Positions 1 through 11,229 of a stretch of DNA of 64,000 nt are shown piece by piece. Each line of letters opens with the position of its first letter. The first letter of the stretch is position 1. The notes beneath the pieces were generated by a model. It was not told where the DNA came from. It saw nothing but the letters and a program-made list of their open reading frames with translations, and made no database searches. The position numbers were made by a program, and so were the translations under genes. The stretch is from Microdochium bolleyi (taxonomy: Eukaryota > Ascomycota > Sordariomycetes > Xylariales > Microdochiaceae), in contig KQ964277.1 of the NCBI GenBank assembly GCA_001566295.1, positions 1 through 64,000 on the forward strand, written 5' to 3'.

Positions 1-114
1 CCTAACCCTAACCCTAACCCTAACCCTAACCCTAACCCTAACCCTAACCCTAACCCTAACCCTAACCCTAACCCTAACCCTAACCCTAACCCTAAACCTA
101 ACCTAACCTAACCC
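1..114. repeat. Telomeric CCCTAA array (chromosome left end)
   Basis: About 15 perfect CCCTAA units run from base 1 to about 92, followed by degenerate units (CCTAAA, then three CCTAA) to about 114, where unique sequence starts. TTAGGG is the standard telomere repeat of filamentous ascomycetes. The C-rich strand reads 5' to 3' from base 1, so this is the left end of a chromosome and the window runs from telomere to centromere. The array abuts polyketide synthase coding sequence directly, with no subtelomeric satellite between them. Confidence 0.97.
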
Positions 115-3100
115 TGACTTCGTCAACACCTGCCTCTACGGCGAGCATGCATCCCTTGTCCGAAGGCCATTGATCACGGATGAGCCGTGCCCGTGCGATG
201 ACGATCTTGATGGCATCATCCAGCGATACCTCGCCAGCAACCGCCATTGCAGTCAGCTCGCCGAAACTGTGCCCTACTACTGCCGCCGGTCGGATGCCGC
301 ACTCGATCCATGCTTGCGCTGACGCATATTGCATGGCAAAGAGGCAGGTCTGAAGCGTAACAATGTCCTCGATGACCTCGTGCTGGAAGATATGTGGGTA
401 GATGCTCTCAGAATCGAAGCACCGTACGATCTCGTCACACATGTTCAGATGCTTTCTGAGGAGAGGGACAGACTCGAACAATTCGCGATCGAGGCCAATT
501 GACTGGGCTATCTGTCCACCGAAGCAGAGGACGACAGGCACGCTTTTTGGCCCAACGCAGGCACCGCTGCTTGTTTGACCACTTTCGATGGCTGCGAGGT
601 GGCCATCCAGCTCGTCGATCGTAGAAGCAATGAAGATGTGGCGCTGTGGTAGGTTTGGGTTCGATTGGGTGGCGAGGGCAATCGAGATATCTTCAAGGGA
701 AGGCGGAGGATTTCGACGATTAGCGATCGTACCCCGGAGTTTCATGGCATAGGCTGCTATGCTCGCTCCATCATGCCCACTGATTTGGAAAGGCTGTCTG
801 GTGTGTGCAGATTGCAGTGCTTTGGGTGTCATCGCAGGATCGCGTTCCGGGGGTTGGATGACAACCAGAGAAGCATTTGAACCAGACGCGCCGTAGTTAT
901 TGATCAGCACGGCTTTCAGATCGGAAGTCCACGAAGAGATTGCTGTGGGGATGGTGATGAGATCTGATGCAACAGCCTGGATGGCTGGGTTCAGCCTGCT
1001 GAAGCTCGCCTGCGGTGGCACTAGGCCATGCCTGATCATGAGGAGCGACTTGATCAGCGACACTATGCCGGACGTAGCCTCGAGGTGGCCGACGAGTCCC
1101 TTGACGGATCCGAGCATAACAGAAGAGGTCCTTGCTGTCGCTCGTCCACCGAGTACCTTGCGGATGCTGTCGTACTCTGCCGGGTCGCCGACCGGTGTTC
1201 CTGTGCCATGTGCTTCGACAACACCGATCTGCTCGGCGCGGAGCTTAGACTTCGCTATGACCTTTTTGAAAAGGTCGCTGAGCGAGGGGATATTTGGAAC
1301 AACGATAGGAGTGCAATTTTCATTCTGCTGGACAGCAGTGCCCGCAATGACGCCGTGCACGTCATCTCCGTCTGCGATAGCTGCGCTGAGCTTCTTGAGG
1401 AAGACTGCGCCACAGCCCTCGCCACGGCAGTACCCGTCCGCTGCCGCGTCAAAGGGTCTGCATTGGCCTGTCTTGCTGAGGAACGATGCGCCCGCGAGGT
1501 TTTGGAAGAACAAGGGGCTAGTCATGATGTTGACACCGCCGGCAACGGCGGCGCTGCACTCTCCGTTGAGGATTGCCTGACAGGCCAGATGCACTGCAAC
1601 GGCTGAGGACGAGCACGCCGTGTCCAGGGTGAGGCCTGGGCCAGTCCAGCCAAAGAAGTGACTGACTTTCCCGGCCACGAATCCTCGTAGCGTCCCAGTG
1701 GCTGAGTAGGCAGTTGGCGCGTGGCTGGCGACGTTGTTCTCATAGTCGACGGCGCTCATGCCCACGTAGCACCCAACACGCTTGTCTGGCTCTGCGATGC
1801 GGTAATATCCCGATTGCTGCACGGCCTGGTATGCGACCTGCAGAAACTGCCTTTGTTGCGGATCCATCGACGCCACTTCCCGCGGCGTCTTGTTGAAGAA
1901 TTTGTGATCGAAGGTGTCATGGTCGTTGATGAAGTTGCCAAACCACTGCTTGTGGCCGGCGTCCTGCCGGAAGGGTGTGGTGAATTTGAAGCGGTCCTCG
2001 GGGCAGTTCTGGTGCTGCGACTCTCCCTTGCACAGGAGCTGCCAGAACTCATCGAGGTCGTCAGCGCCGGCAACCTTACATGCCATGCCCACCACAGCAA
2101 TGTCGGAATCTGATGAGCATCTTGCTGGCAGCGCTGGTGCGTGATCGACATCGGTCATGTTCAGCAGCCTGTCCTTAAGCGAGCGCATAAGCGATGGCGG
2201 CATGAACTTCTCGGTGCCAAACGTGACAATCCACGCTTCTTTGTCTGACTGTACCCTCTTCTGCACGCCAAGCACGGAATGATGCCAGTCCGGGGCTTCC
2301 AAGAGTACGGATCGAATGACCGATCGGTATAGCTCCTCCTTGGTGGTGGAGATGTCCTGGTCTGTGTTTGCGCCCACTGGCAGATCGAGTGTGCTGGTGG
2401 CGTGGTGGCTTTGGAGCATGGGCTCCTTGCCGAGGATGGACATTAGTTCCGTCGCAGCCGCGCTATGGCAAGGCCAGTGGAAACGTCCATCAACGTTTAC
2501 GTCTACAGCCTTGAGACCGCGCGTGCTGAGCTCATGCTTGATATCTGTTGTCTGCTGTCGTGGTACTGTGATTGTGGCACGGTCCTCGTCGAAGAGCACA
2601 GAACGATATGCCTCGGGGAACATCGAAAGCACTTCCGAGAGTGCCTGTCGGGCCTCATTCGTAGGCCATCGGACAACAAGACCCCTTGTTTGGATGCTAC
2701 TTTTGGCTTGGTTGACCTGGTCCACAACCAGACCGCAGCCGACGGCCATGCGAAGGGCGACCGCGCCGAAAGAACGATAGCTCACGACATCTGTCGCCGA
2801 AGACACCGCAAATGCGCTAATCAAGCCAGTACAGAGCCCCGATGACCTGGTCGTCTGGCTGGCGGCCTCGAACCTCGCATCAGGTTCGAGACTGGGGTAC
2901 TTGGCCTCCAGATAGTTCGAGTATTGAAGCAGTTGGTGTACAATGGTCAGTGGCGTGAGTAAGGTATTGTATCGGATGAGGTTCGGGCTAGGAGGAGCGT
3001 CGTCGTCTTGGAGCCATCTGATAAGTTGCCCAAGGAGGGATTCAGCCGAATTGTGGAAGTCCTTGGATAATGACTTAAGGGCGGGCAGCTGAGCGGGAAG

Positions 3101-3253
3101 GTCGGCAATCGCTTCGATGATCCACGAGTGCGAAGATGAGCCGAGTACTTCTCGCCGAATCGAGGTCAGCTTCTGCTCGTCAAGAGATAGAGCCTGCCAG
3201 CCAAAAAGCAGACTATCCCGGGTTTTTGCAGTGACAGTCTTGGACGAAGCCAT
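98..3253 (-). pseudogene. Non-reducing polyketide synthase, 3' end lost at the telomere (SAT-KS-partial AT)
   Basis: Intronless reading frame of 1,051 residues from the ATG at 3253; an upstream extension of the frame to 3373 looks non-coding. Domains in order: SAT (about 12-370) with the GLCTG motif and candidate catalytic Cys141; ketosynthase (about 384-800) with DTACSSS (Cys547), EAHGTGTP (His692) and GHLEA (His723); start of the malonyl-CoA:ACP acyltransferase with GHSFGE (Ser996). The polyketide frame stops at about residue 1045; the last five residues and the TAG stop come from telomere repeats. The rest of AT and all product-template, ACP, methyltransferase and releasing domains expected of an NR-PKS (usually 2,000-2,700 residues) are absent, so no polyketide can be made. 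The KS start resembles the C-methylating azaphilone/citrinin-type clade (low-confidence inference). No other in-frame disruption is seen, so the truncation looks recent. Confidence 0.95.
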
Positions 3254-4622
3254 GATGCAGATAGGATCGACTTGGACTGTTTCACGATGCTGCGCGTCGA
3301 GCAAACAAATGACAATGTGTCGCCAGGCTCGAGCTCGAGCGATTGTCGACGCAGAGGCTCTATAATCTCGCACGCGTGACCCATGTTTTATTGACGTGTG
3401 CAGCTTCTATCACGCTCCAAATCGCTGGACAAGCCTTCCAAGGGAGCCTGCTGGGCCCCTTGGCCTGCAGCTACCGAAGGTTTCTGGGTGCAGGACGGCG
3501 GAACAGGTTCGCATGACCAACAGCCAACATCGACCAGGAAGTGCCGGGCATCAGCACCTCGACAACCAATTGGACTCTGTCGTGGTACGCGAGGTCAAGC
3601 CATGGTGGAGTCTGAAGTCGTCTTGCACGGGCCGGCCGACAGGTTTCGGCAGGCATCGGGGCAGCCTAACTACAAGCAGTAGCCAACACCGGAGTGGTAT
3701 CTGCGACGCGGCCTTTGTGTCAAGAGAGGGCGACGGCACTATGTCCGTCCATGTGCGCAACGCGCTCGATACGCATGTAGTCCACGTCGCATCAGTTGTT
3801 GTTGGTTCTGGGGTGAGTAAGCGATTTGGACTCGGGGCGCCAGCATCGTTGCGAGCTGCAGGCGAGAACCCCTGAGAGATGATGTCGCATGACGCGTGCT
3901 GGCAAGCACTTGAAAGTATCGACAAAGTCACACATGGTTAATCAGGGGCTCAAAGCGTGAGCCTCCCTAGTCTAGCTACTGGAAGGGTTCTCGGGAGGCT
4001 CGTGCTTAGAAGCTAATGCTAGTCAAGGCGGGCCGAGCCTTTGAGTTCATGAGCCCCATCCCAAGCGATCCTCCGATCCGACTAACAACTTCACGGACCC
4101 GGACTCCAATGACCCGATCCCTAAGGCCCACACCAGATTGATCACGAGTCATTTCCATAAAAGTGAGGTAGTAAGCTGGCATGAACTTGGGCAAGGGCTT
4201 GGGGTTCGGGGACAACGGAAGGTACAGCGCTGTCCACCCTTGTTTCCGACTTCGAAGCGAGAGCGAGCGAGCGCATGGGCGATAAGGCTCCGCCTCGCAG
4301 CTCAGCGGCACTCATGCATTCAATCCTGTGCACGGAGCATGCATTTCCGCCTCGCTTAAGTGCTGAGTTGGCATTGGCATGGTGGTGCGGAGCCGCTGTC
4401 GATCATTACTCGTGTCCCGGCCAGGGGTTGCGCCGACCGATATGAGTGGACACGCGCTCGAGTGAACACCCCGCCACGCGCACGACAAGTTCTTTGTCAC
4501 AGTAACAGTTGAAATAGCTCTATAGATGCGAGGAGCTAAGTGTCTGTATGGCATGCATCCCCCGCATGCATGTCCATAAGAGGACACATGCAGGCACATC
4601 TATAGACCCAGCACTATTGCTC
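3254..4622. other. Gene-free flank upstream of the truncated PKS
   Basis: Contains the presumed promoter of the synthase and about 1 kb in which short open frames on both strands have no recognisable domain, splice pattern or consistent codon use. No tailoring gene, transporter or regulator of a polyketide cluster is visible here; if such genes existed they probably lay on the lost telomeric side. Confidence 0.6.
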
Positions 4623-5359
4623 ATGTCAATGTCAGCAGAAGAGACCAACGGGAATGTCGACTTCCAACTACCTGATCCTGCGGAACTGCTGCCTTTTGAA
4701 ACCCAACCGAGTTTTTCCCCAACGCGAAGACTCTGTTGCTGGAGTACGTTATGTGCTTCGCACCCGAATCAGCTTGCACTACACCTTGTCAGACAGAGTG
4801 TTGAAGTTGCTCATCACTCAGGTGGGATAGACACTGACCTTCCCAATTGCCGTGGGGATTCTACTCTCTGTTCCTCGCTCTAGTGAGGCCACTGCGAGCT
4901 CTCCTCTGTTCTCATAAGCCCCAGCGCTAAGCTGCCCAATATTTTGCAGATTCTACGTGATTTCAAGAAGAAATCTCCGCCCTTGGGGTTTAGACAGTGA
5001 GCCCGATTTCGGCCAAGAAGGAGCCATAGGGCCGCCCACTGGCCGCGTTCGATGATGGCGACGACGATAGAGACAGCAAGGACGGCTTCTTTATTGCATC
5101 AATCGACGTTGACCCCTCGGAGGACATATTCAACGGCCTACCAAACCAGGAGTGGCCAATAAACCGCGCGCTGAAGGATCTCCATGACAGAGTGAAGAGT
5201 CTGGTGGCCGAGCTCGAGCACGTCGTCTCGCTGGCCCCGCAGGGTGGGGCAAAAGTTCCGCTTGCCGAGGATGAGGATTTGATGAAGGTAGTATGGATCG
5301 GGAGGGAGCCTGCCTTCATCATCGCATCGGTGCTGGAAAGCCTGGGGGAAGCGGGATGA
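4623..5359 (+). pseudogene. Candidate relic of an unidentified protein-coding gene
   Basis: Three coding-like segments follow one another in changing frames. The first starts at ATG 4623 and reads about 34 residues (MSMSAEETNG...FSPT). The second reads in another frame (...VRYVLRTRISLHYTLSDRV...) up to about 4828 and continues past in-frame TAG and TAA codons. The third, 5030-5359, is an uninterrupted 109-residue frame with a natural-looking C-terminus, rich in acidic residues and with a possible amphipathic helix (LKDLHDRVKSLVAELEHVV). A TAG immediately before 5030 could be a splice acceptor. I do not recognise the family. It may be one gene broken by frameshifts and nonsense changes, or only a surviving last exon. 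Confidence 0.35.
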
Positions 5360-5795
5360 CGGTGCTTGTCCTTGAAGACTTGTGGAGGTTTGTGTATTTT
5401 TTTGGTGTGAGATGGGGGCGTTGAAGAGTGCGAGAGTCGAAGCTGCAATCAGCGTTTGGGACAGCCCTGGGCCGTGGTCCGATGGGTAGACGGTCGGACA
5501 CAGTATACAGACTGCGGGATTTCATTGACATGCGATTGATTCACTATACAAATATGGTGGGCCAAGCAGGATGTGAGGCTCGGCAGCTGCGACGCGTCTA
5601 CTTACAGTCGACAGGCAGCCTCACATGGGGAGAACCACCCCACGTCTGCGTCCCTCCTCACTTCAAGTCATTGATGCTTACTGTGAAGCTGATGAACGGC
5701 ATCAGGGACATCAGCACCGGCTCAAGATCCTACACGCAAGTATCAACCTACACAAACGCAGCAGAGCTCATTTCGAGCATTCTATAGTGTCTTGC
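5360..5795. other. Short gene-free stretch
   Basis: No open frame with recognisable protein features, no repeat and no RNA gene seen. It separates two degraded genes. Confidence 0.5.
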
Positions 5796-6353
5796 CATGA
5801 ACCTCGTCCCGGCAGACCGGAAAAACAGCATCAGCAGCAGCTAGTGCTCGAGCCCTGCACTGTCTCCGACATGCCACTGCTCTCGGGCATCTGGTTTGCC
5901 GCTTTCACCGACCCTGCGCTGCGCGTGCTGTGGCCAGATACGCCGGCCGTACGAGCGTGGTGGGACGCCAGCGAAACCTCCCACTTCATGTATACATATG
6001 CTTTTCAGAAGCTCATCAAGGTCGCCGACCCAGCCGCCATCGGCAGCACCACCGGCCAGCCACGGATCACTGAGTGCGCTAAGTGGCATCTCTCGCTGAC
6101 CCCGGAGCACCACGGGCGGCGGTAACCTCCGTGGCCGGAACCGGACATGCCGGCCGCGACGTGCGACGCTTTCTTTGCGCGCGAAGAGCGGGAGCGGGAG
6201 GGGGTTATAAGCCGCACCAGCAGGATCGGCGCCCTTGGGGAGATGGAGAGGGAGAGGGAGAGGCAGTACTTGTACATGCTGGCGACGCACCCAGACTACC
6301 AGAGGGGCGAGGTGGATAAAGGAGTAAACAGTCAAGATAACTTTACTAACTAG
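5796..6353 (+). pseudogene. GNAT-family N-acetyltransferase pseudogene
   Basis: The frame reads like a fungal GNAT protein: an N-terminal acceptor-side segment (LEPCTVSDMPLLSGIWFAAF), a central CAKWHLSLTPEHHGRR, an acidic linker (PPWPEPDMPAATCDAFF), and the acetyl-CoA-binding start motif LATHPDYQR. An in-frame TAA at 6123-6125 breaks it between the two halves; the frame is the same on both sides, so this is a nonsense change, compatible with CAA to TAA. After THPDYQR the expected glycine-rich acetyl-CoA loop and the C-terminal third are missing; the frame runs into AT-rich sequence and stops at 6351. No convincing ATG precedes the conserved part. The family is well supported; the gene is clearly non-functional. 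Confidence 0.75.
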
Positions 6354-6648
6354 ATAGTCTTTACCTTTGTACTTTAGCGATTAATCTAAGTATTATTCCC
6401 GGGTTAGGTTACTAACCTTCCCAGAAACATAATAACAACCAGAGAGAGAACGGCATTCGACAGGAAATGATATTACATAGGCTTTACCTACCGGCAGAAC
6501 AGTAACCACCCGAAGCCCGACCAGACGATTAACCCCATAGATCGAATCATGACAGTCAAATACGCCCGGGAACGATGGCCAGGGTTCTAAGTTTTCAACG
6601 TATAGACCTTTCGTGGGAGAAAGCCCCTGATAATTATATTGACGTTGA
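6354..6648. other. AT-rich junction sequence
   Basis: Markedly richer in A and T than the flanks, with no open frame. A short inverted repeat (GGTTAG-GTTA-CTAACC) lies at about 6405. It marks the point where the acetyltransferase pseudogene is cut off and probably includes the 3' untranslated region of the receptor gene that follows on the minus strand. Confidence 0.5.
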
Positions 6649-7893
6649 CTACTGATGCTCCAGATGCGAGTGGGTTACCGAAAGCGACGAGGAAGACGGA
6701 CAGGAATGCGCGGCTACCGCGTCGTCCCCAGATTCCTTGGTAACCATATCCATGTCCTGCGGCAGGACGAGCTCGCCTGATGATCGCTGCCGCGAGTGAC
6801 GTAGCTTGATTGGATCGGCCCTGTGGTCTAGCGATCCTGGCCAGTGTCGGTGGTGGTGTCGGTGGTGGTATGAATCGCTGCGCTCAGATTGCTGGCCGTG
6901 GCATACGGCCGGCGCAGCCAGCTTCGCGTTCGTTGCGAGCTCAATGTCGTCTATTTTGATCCACGATCCGGCCCGTGCCGACGATCCCATTATCCCTGCA
7001 GAGGACGAGCCCTCCGGGACCGCGCACGATGGTTGCCTCTGCCGGCGCGAGACGTCCGTGCCCGAATGAGACCCGTAGCGTCCGCGATCTGCCGAAGAAT
7101 TGCGCCTGCGCCGCGCGAGACGCAGGTTGCCGTAAACGTTCGGCGCATTAGCGACAATGGTCGATACGACAATTTGGATAGATGCCCACACAGAGCGGGT
7201 CTCCTGGGATGAGCTGGTACTGAATATAAGCACGATACGTACGACGGTGATAATAATGCAAAAGGTGCCTAGCATAAATAGGCAGTATAGGCGTAGGTGA
7301 TGAAGGAGCGTGCGCTTCTGTAGGGTAAGAATGGGAAATGATATAACGAGTAGCATTACATCGATAACGCCATTGCTAAGCCCTTGGAGGAGAAGCTGGC
7401 CGTACGCGCGCACGCACTGGCCCGGATGTGGCTCAATCTGCCAGTAGAGATTGATAGGGCGACACTCGAGTAGTGTAGCGAGGACAGTGCTAATGAAAGT
7501 AGCGGCGACTACCACCCAGGTCGCGCGGATAAGATAGGTAACGGCGGCCATATTTGAGAAAAGAAACTGGTAGAAGAGGAGGAGGATACATATTTGCAGC
7601 CAGAGGATAACGGCAAGGACGATACGGGCGACTAGTACGAGGATACTACCTACGTGTACTAGAGCCGGATCGTAGGTAGTTATTTTGCCACTGAGGACGT
7701 CGTTGGTCGTACCGAAGCTGAGATAGTAGTGGTTGACGATGATGCGGGCGATGATGAAGACGATAGAGAGAAGGACTAGAACAAAGCTAGTATCGCGCTC
7801 TTTTCCCTGCCATATTGTCGTTACCGCGCGGAGGATAACGATGAAGAGAGAGATTGCCGCACAGGCAAAGTTGGCAGCCTGGGCGTCAGACAT
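6649..7893 (-). CDS. Fungal rhodopsin-like/Pth11-related seven-helix membrane protein
   Basis: Single-exon gene of 414 residues. Residues 1 to about 260 hold seven hydrophobic segments. The loop before helix 5 carries the family signature LECRPINLYWQIEPHPGQC, with paired cysteines as in PF20684 fungal rhodopsin-domain proteins, a class often annotated as integral membrane or Pth11-like receptors. The remaining 150 residues are a hydrophilic, Ser/Arg/His-rich cytoplasmic tail with a His-rich patch (SYHHRHHHRHWPG). Such proteins sit in the plasma membrane; ligands are mostly unknown. Codons in the membrane part often end in T or A (TTT, ATT, CTA, GTA), unlike the C-ending codons of most genes in the window, and the 3' side abuts AT-rich sequence that truncates the acetyltransferase. 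The family call is firm; the function is not. Confidence 0.85.
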   Translation of the reverse strand: MSDAQAANFACAAISLFIVILRAVTTIWQGKERDTSFVLVLLSIVFIIARIIVNHYYLSFGTTNDVLSGKITTYDPALVHVGSILVLVARIVLAVILWLQICILLLFYQFLFSNMAAVTYLIRATWVVVAATFISTVLATLLECRPINLYWQIEPHPGQCVRAYGQLLLQGLSNGVIDVMLLVISFPILTLQKRTLLHHLRLYCLFMLGTFCIIITVVRIVLIFSTSSSQETRSVWASIQIVVSTIVANAPNVYGNLRLARRRRNSSADRGRYGSHSGTDVSRRQRQPSCAVPEGSSSAGIMGSSARAGSWIKIDDIELATNAKLAAPAVCHGQQSERSDSYHHRHHHRHWPGSLDHRADPIKLRHSRQRSSGELVLPQDMDMVTKESGDDAVAAHSCPSSSSLSVTHSHLEHQ

Positions 7894-10794
7894 GCTGGGT
7901 CAGGGTGCTACGCCTGCGATACTCTTCCAGCGATTGTATTTTGGTGAGAATCGCGGTTGGCGGGTCTACCAGGGAGAGCTTAACAAGGCATGAGGGGATG
8001 GCCTTGTTCTGGATGTTCCTCTGGCCGCCAGTGTCGATGGAGCCGTAGATGTCTTCGATATGCCACTGGATAATGGCTGAATTATTGAATGATGGTAGTG
8101 TGGGGAAGAGTCTGGGGGAGGGGCCGTCAGGGAACATATACTAATCAATACATACGCAGAACCGATGGTGTGTGGTGTTCATGGGCCCAACCAGCAAGCT
8201 AATTCCGCCAAGTGCACCTTTCCGGTCCAATATTGCCACTAATCATGAGGCACAGGGGCTAGCGTGCGTAGGACGTGCCAGTCCCCAGGCTGACTGGAGG
8301 CAAGTCGAACTGCCTGATCTGGTTGCCTTGTGCACCAGGCTCACCTCACATTTAAATGTGACATCGCCGTGGAATATAGCCTGTAGCAAGGGAAGCCGGC
8401 TACTTGTTGTTGCTCCGACAAGCAGACAAGAAGCCTCCTGATGGAATGCATAGGCATTTCCTTATTGGTATCACTGTGGTCTTTAGCAGTCAGTGAGTCA
8501 AGGCAAGCCATTTTACAACCTATGAGGTTCAGGAAACCCAAGCCTAGATATGCAGGGGTACGCATGCCCTAGCTACGGTCTGGTGAGCTAATAACCTGTG
8601 CCAAAGCTGTAATGGCACTTGGGTCTTCTAGAATCGCGGATCTTTTGGAGGCGTTTTACTTACTGATCACGATCGCTCTTCTACAGCCTAGCCGAGCATT
8701 GCAACGAGTAGATATATGACAATACACTGCGGCTGAGTCAATTAGTCTCGGTGTAATAATGCCCGCAGCTCTTATGACCTGCCTTCTGATCCGGCCCATG
8801 TGTGACACGATTGACAGTCACGACCAGTCGCACGAGTACTGGCTGGTACGGTGGCTCGAGTTTTGTGGCGTTTATCCCACTAGTCCTCGGATCAGAAGTA
8901 CGAGGACGGATGAGCAGCACCATAAACTACACCAACGCGGGTGGGCAAATTGAAGTCGGACCACTATGGAAAGAGGCGCCTTGACATGCATTTCAGCTGG
9001 GTGCCATTACTGACTAGCGTTTAGGGGGTGGACCAATGCCCTGTTCCATGATTGCCCTTATCAGGCAAAGACCACGGGCCTGCGTGCGCCTTGACCATCG
9101 CCAAGGCAAGGAAAACTCAAAGTTGGTATAATTGAGCAATCAGGAGTCTTTCCCCCGCTCGCGCGACAGAGGTTGCTGGCCTGCATACGTTTCTGGAGCT
9201 AATTTAGAGTTTCAGTGGGTTACACTCCGCCATGGAAACGGCCGACCTCTCCAGCTGCTTGCATGGCGGGGGTTGGTCTGGTCTCGTCTGATCGCCAACG
9301 GACGTCTGCTAAACAATCAGCCTCAGAGCAGGAAGGCCAGGGGGGTGGGTCGGTGACGGATTCCAGGCTAGATTGCCAGCGTTTCGCCCTCTCAGAGCAA
9401 GCAATAGGAGCGAGTTCGACTGGGAGCTTCCTCTTTGGTCAGCTAGCTGATGTAGAAAACCTATCAGCCAAACCCCACGAATGAAAACCCCTGAATACTT
9501 GGCTGGGCATGTCGTTGTGGGCCGGGGAAGATGCCGTGGAATATCTCGAGCTGTCGCCCAGCTGGGACAGCTCAGCCTCAGGCGGACTACCCCTCTTCAG
9601 ACGCCACAGCCTGCTGGGCTAGAGAGTGTTCCTGGTGCAAGCAGGGCTGAGCTAATATGCCTGGTTGAATGAATGGTTCCAGGGTTTCGCGCCACACGGG
9701 GTGAACCAGTCGATCACGAGCGGCATGGCGTGTGGCATGATCAGAGTCGAGGACCACCCTCCGTGGAGTTAGCATGCAAGCTTCAGGATCTCCAATCCTT
9801 CCACCATGGACGGTTCCAAGAAGCCGGCCCTTACCCACCAGGTCTACTGATCAGACAGGGGTCGCAGGGACAAACGATCGCAATATTCTGAGTACGAGTC
9901 CGGAATCCCGGCGCCGACCTCATGCCGGGTAAAACGCCCTGCGTGCTCAAGTCGGTTCGTACTGTATCTCGCCTAGATAAGTGAAACCAGCGCCTCCCTT
10001 CCACTGAGCGCATACCATAAGTGTCGTAGCCTATTGCTCCTGAAGCTCAGGAGCAGTTCCAGCCTCGCCAGGCTAATGCCCACGGAGGTGCTGGCGTCGA
10101 CGAACACGGCACGCGGGACCGGAGTGTCCGTGCGTAAGGAGTACTAGCGTTGGTGCAAGCACAATGCCATGGCACACCTAACATTTTCATTTCAGAACGT
10201 GGCGAGGTAGCATTGCAGTCAATCTACTCCAAGGATAGACAGCTCAAGCGCTAATATCAGTCGCGTGTTGATCCTCGCTTATCTGCAGGTACCCCTGCTC
10301 GCGTTGATGTGATGATCCGCAAACCACATTTCAATCCCCCCGCTCGGCTACCACCCGGGGGGGATCGACCCACCCACACTACCCCAGTGGTGATCTTTGT
10401 GGGCTGTCTCGAGTGCAGCTGGTGACGAAAGGCTGAGCATCTCGAGCTGAGGACAGGATAGATCGCTCTCAAGTGGCCGTGCTCAAATACGGAATCTAAT
10501 AGGGGGTGATTTATGGGGAATTGAGGAGGAACGCTGTATGCCAGAAGTAATGGTACGCGAATCACCTTAAGGGGTCGAAGCTCTCTACAGGGCTCGCCAC
10601 TAGTATGATATCAGCTGCTCGGGGTGGTCAGGAGCATCTAGTGGGTTTGAAGCTTTGTAAGTATGGAACCGTCCTATTATGGACTCGGGCTCTAACCTGT
10701 GAAATGGTATTACAGTAGAGTCCCTTTGAGACTGACCCCTTACGATCGAGTGTCTCCTCAGTGCCTTCACCTTGCCTCCGCAGGGTTTGGCCAT
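7894..10794. other. 2.9 kb gene-free subtelomeric stretch
   Basis: Short frames on both strands show no domain, no signal peptide and no consistent exon structure. No terminal repeats, long terminal repeats or tRNA were recognised. One isolated CGG-N5-CCG (10120-10130) occurs here and serves as a background example for the cluster motif. It may contain decayed transposon sequence that I cannot identify by eye. Confidence 0.5.
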
Positions 10795-11229
10795 CTACAG
10801 GCACGGAAAGGTCCTCAGTGTGGCGTTGACCAAGTCGTCTGGCCCACTGCAAAATATGAGTCTCGTCCTTGCTCCCATTCTGTCGCCTTGCCCTCTACCA
10901 GCAGCGTGGTGAGTGCTGGTCTGAACGATGTGGTCGACACACACGCTTGCGACACTCTCAAAGAACTCGGTAAACTCGGCGTGTCCGCGCACGCACCAGC
11001 CGAGGATGACTCCTGCCCACTCTCGCTCGGCCAAGGTCTGTCGGAGGTCCGCGAGATTCTGCTCGGTGTTGGTCACGTTGAGATTGAATCCGTGGTTGTC
11101 AAAGCGGGATTTGGTAGATGAGGCAACTGCCGAGGACGACCATGCAATGTCCAGGACATGCTGAATGTCGTGACCCGCGAGATGGCGAGCCAGTGAGACA
11201 GTAAGGATGGGAATGGGAGTTTCTGCCAT
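10795..11229 (-). CDS. Conserved hypothetical protein, 144 residues
   Basis: Single-exon frame from ATG 11229 (the upstream in-frame Met lies in sequence that does not look coding). The product has no signal peptide or membrane segment. It starts with a beta-strand-like PIPILTVSLARH, carries the core DLRQTLAEREWAGVILGWCVRGHAEFTEFFE, and ends with RLIFCSGPDDLVNATLRTFP. The last two patterns recall short fungal hypothetical proteins I have seen, but I cannot name a domain or reaction. Its only neighbour of note is the divergent side of the MAPEG gene, and both lie on the minus strand. Codon use is ordinary for the window, which supports a real gene. Confidence 0.6.
   Translation of the reverse strand: MAETPIPILTVSLARHLAGHDIQHVLDIAWSSSAVASSTKSRFDNHGFNLNVTNTEQNLADLRQTLAEREWAGVILGWCVRGHAEFTEFFESVASVCVDHIVQTSTHHAAGRGQGDRMGARTRLIFCSGPDDLVNATLRTFPCL

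Noticed and set aside
900..2780. Long open frames on the plus strand opposite the PKS
   Set aside because: They mirror GC-biased codons of the minus-strand gene and show no domain of their own.
7894..10794. Possible transposon remnants in the gene-free subtelomeric stretch
   Set aside because: No terminal repeats, transposase or reverse-transcriptase motif could be read by eye.
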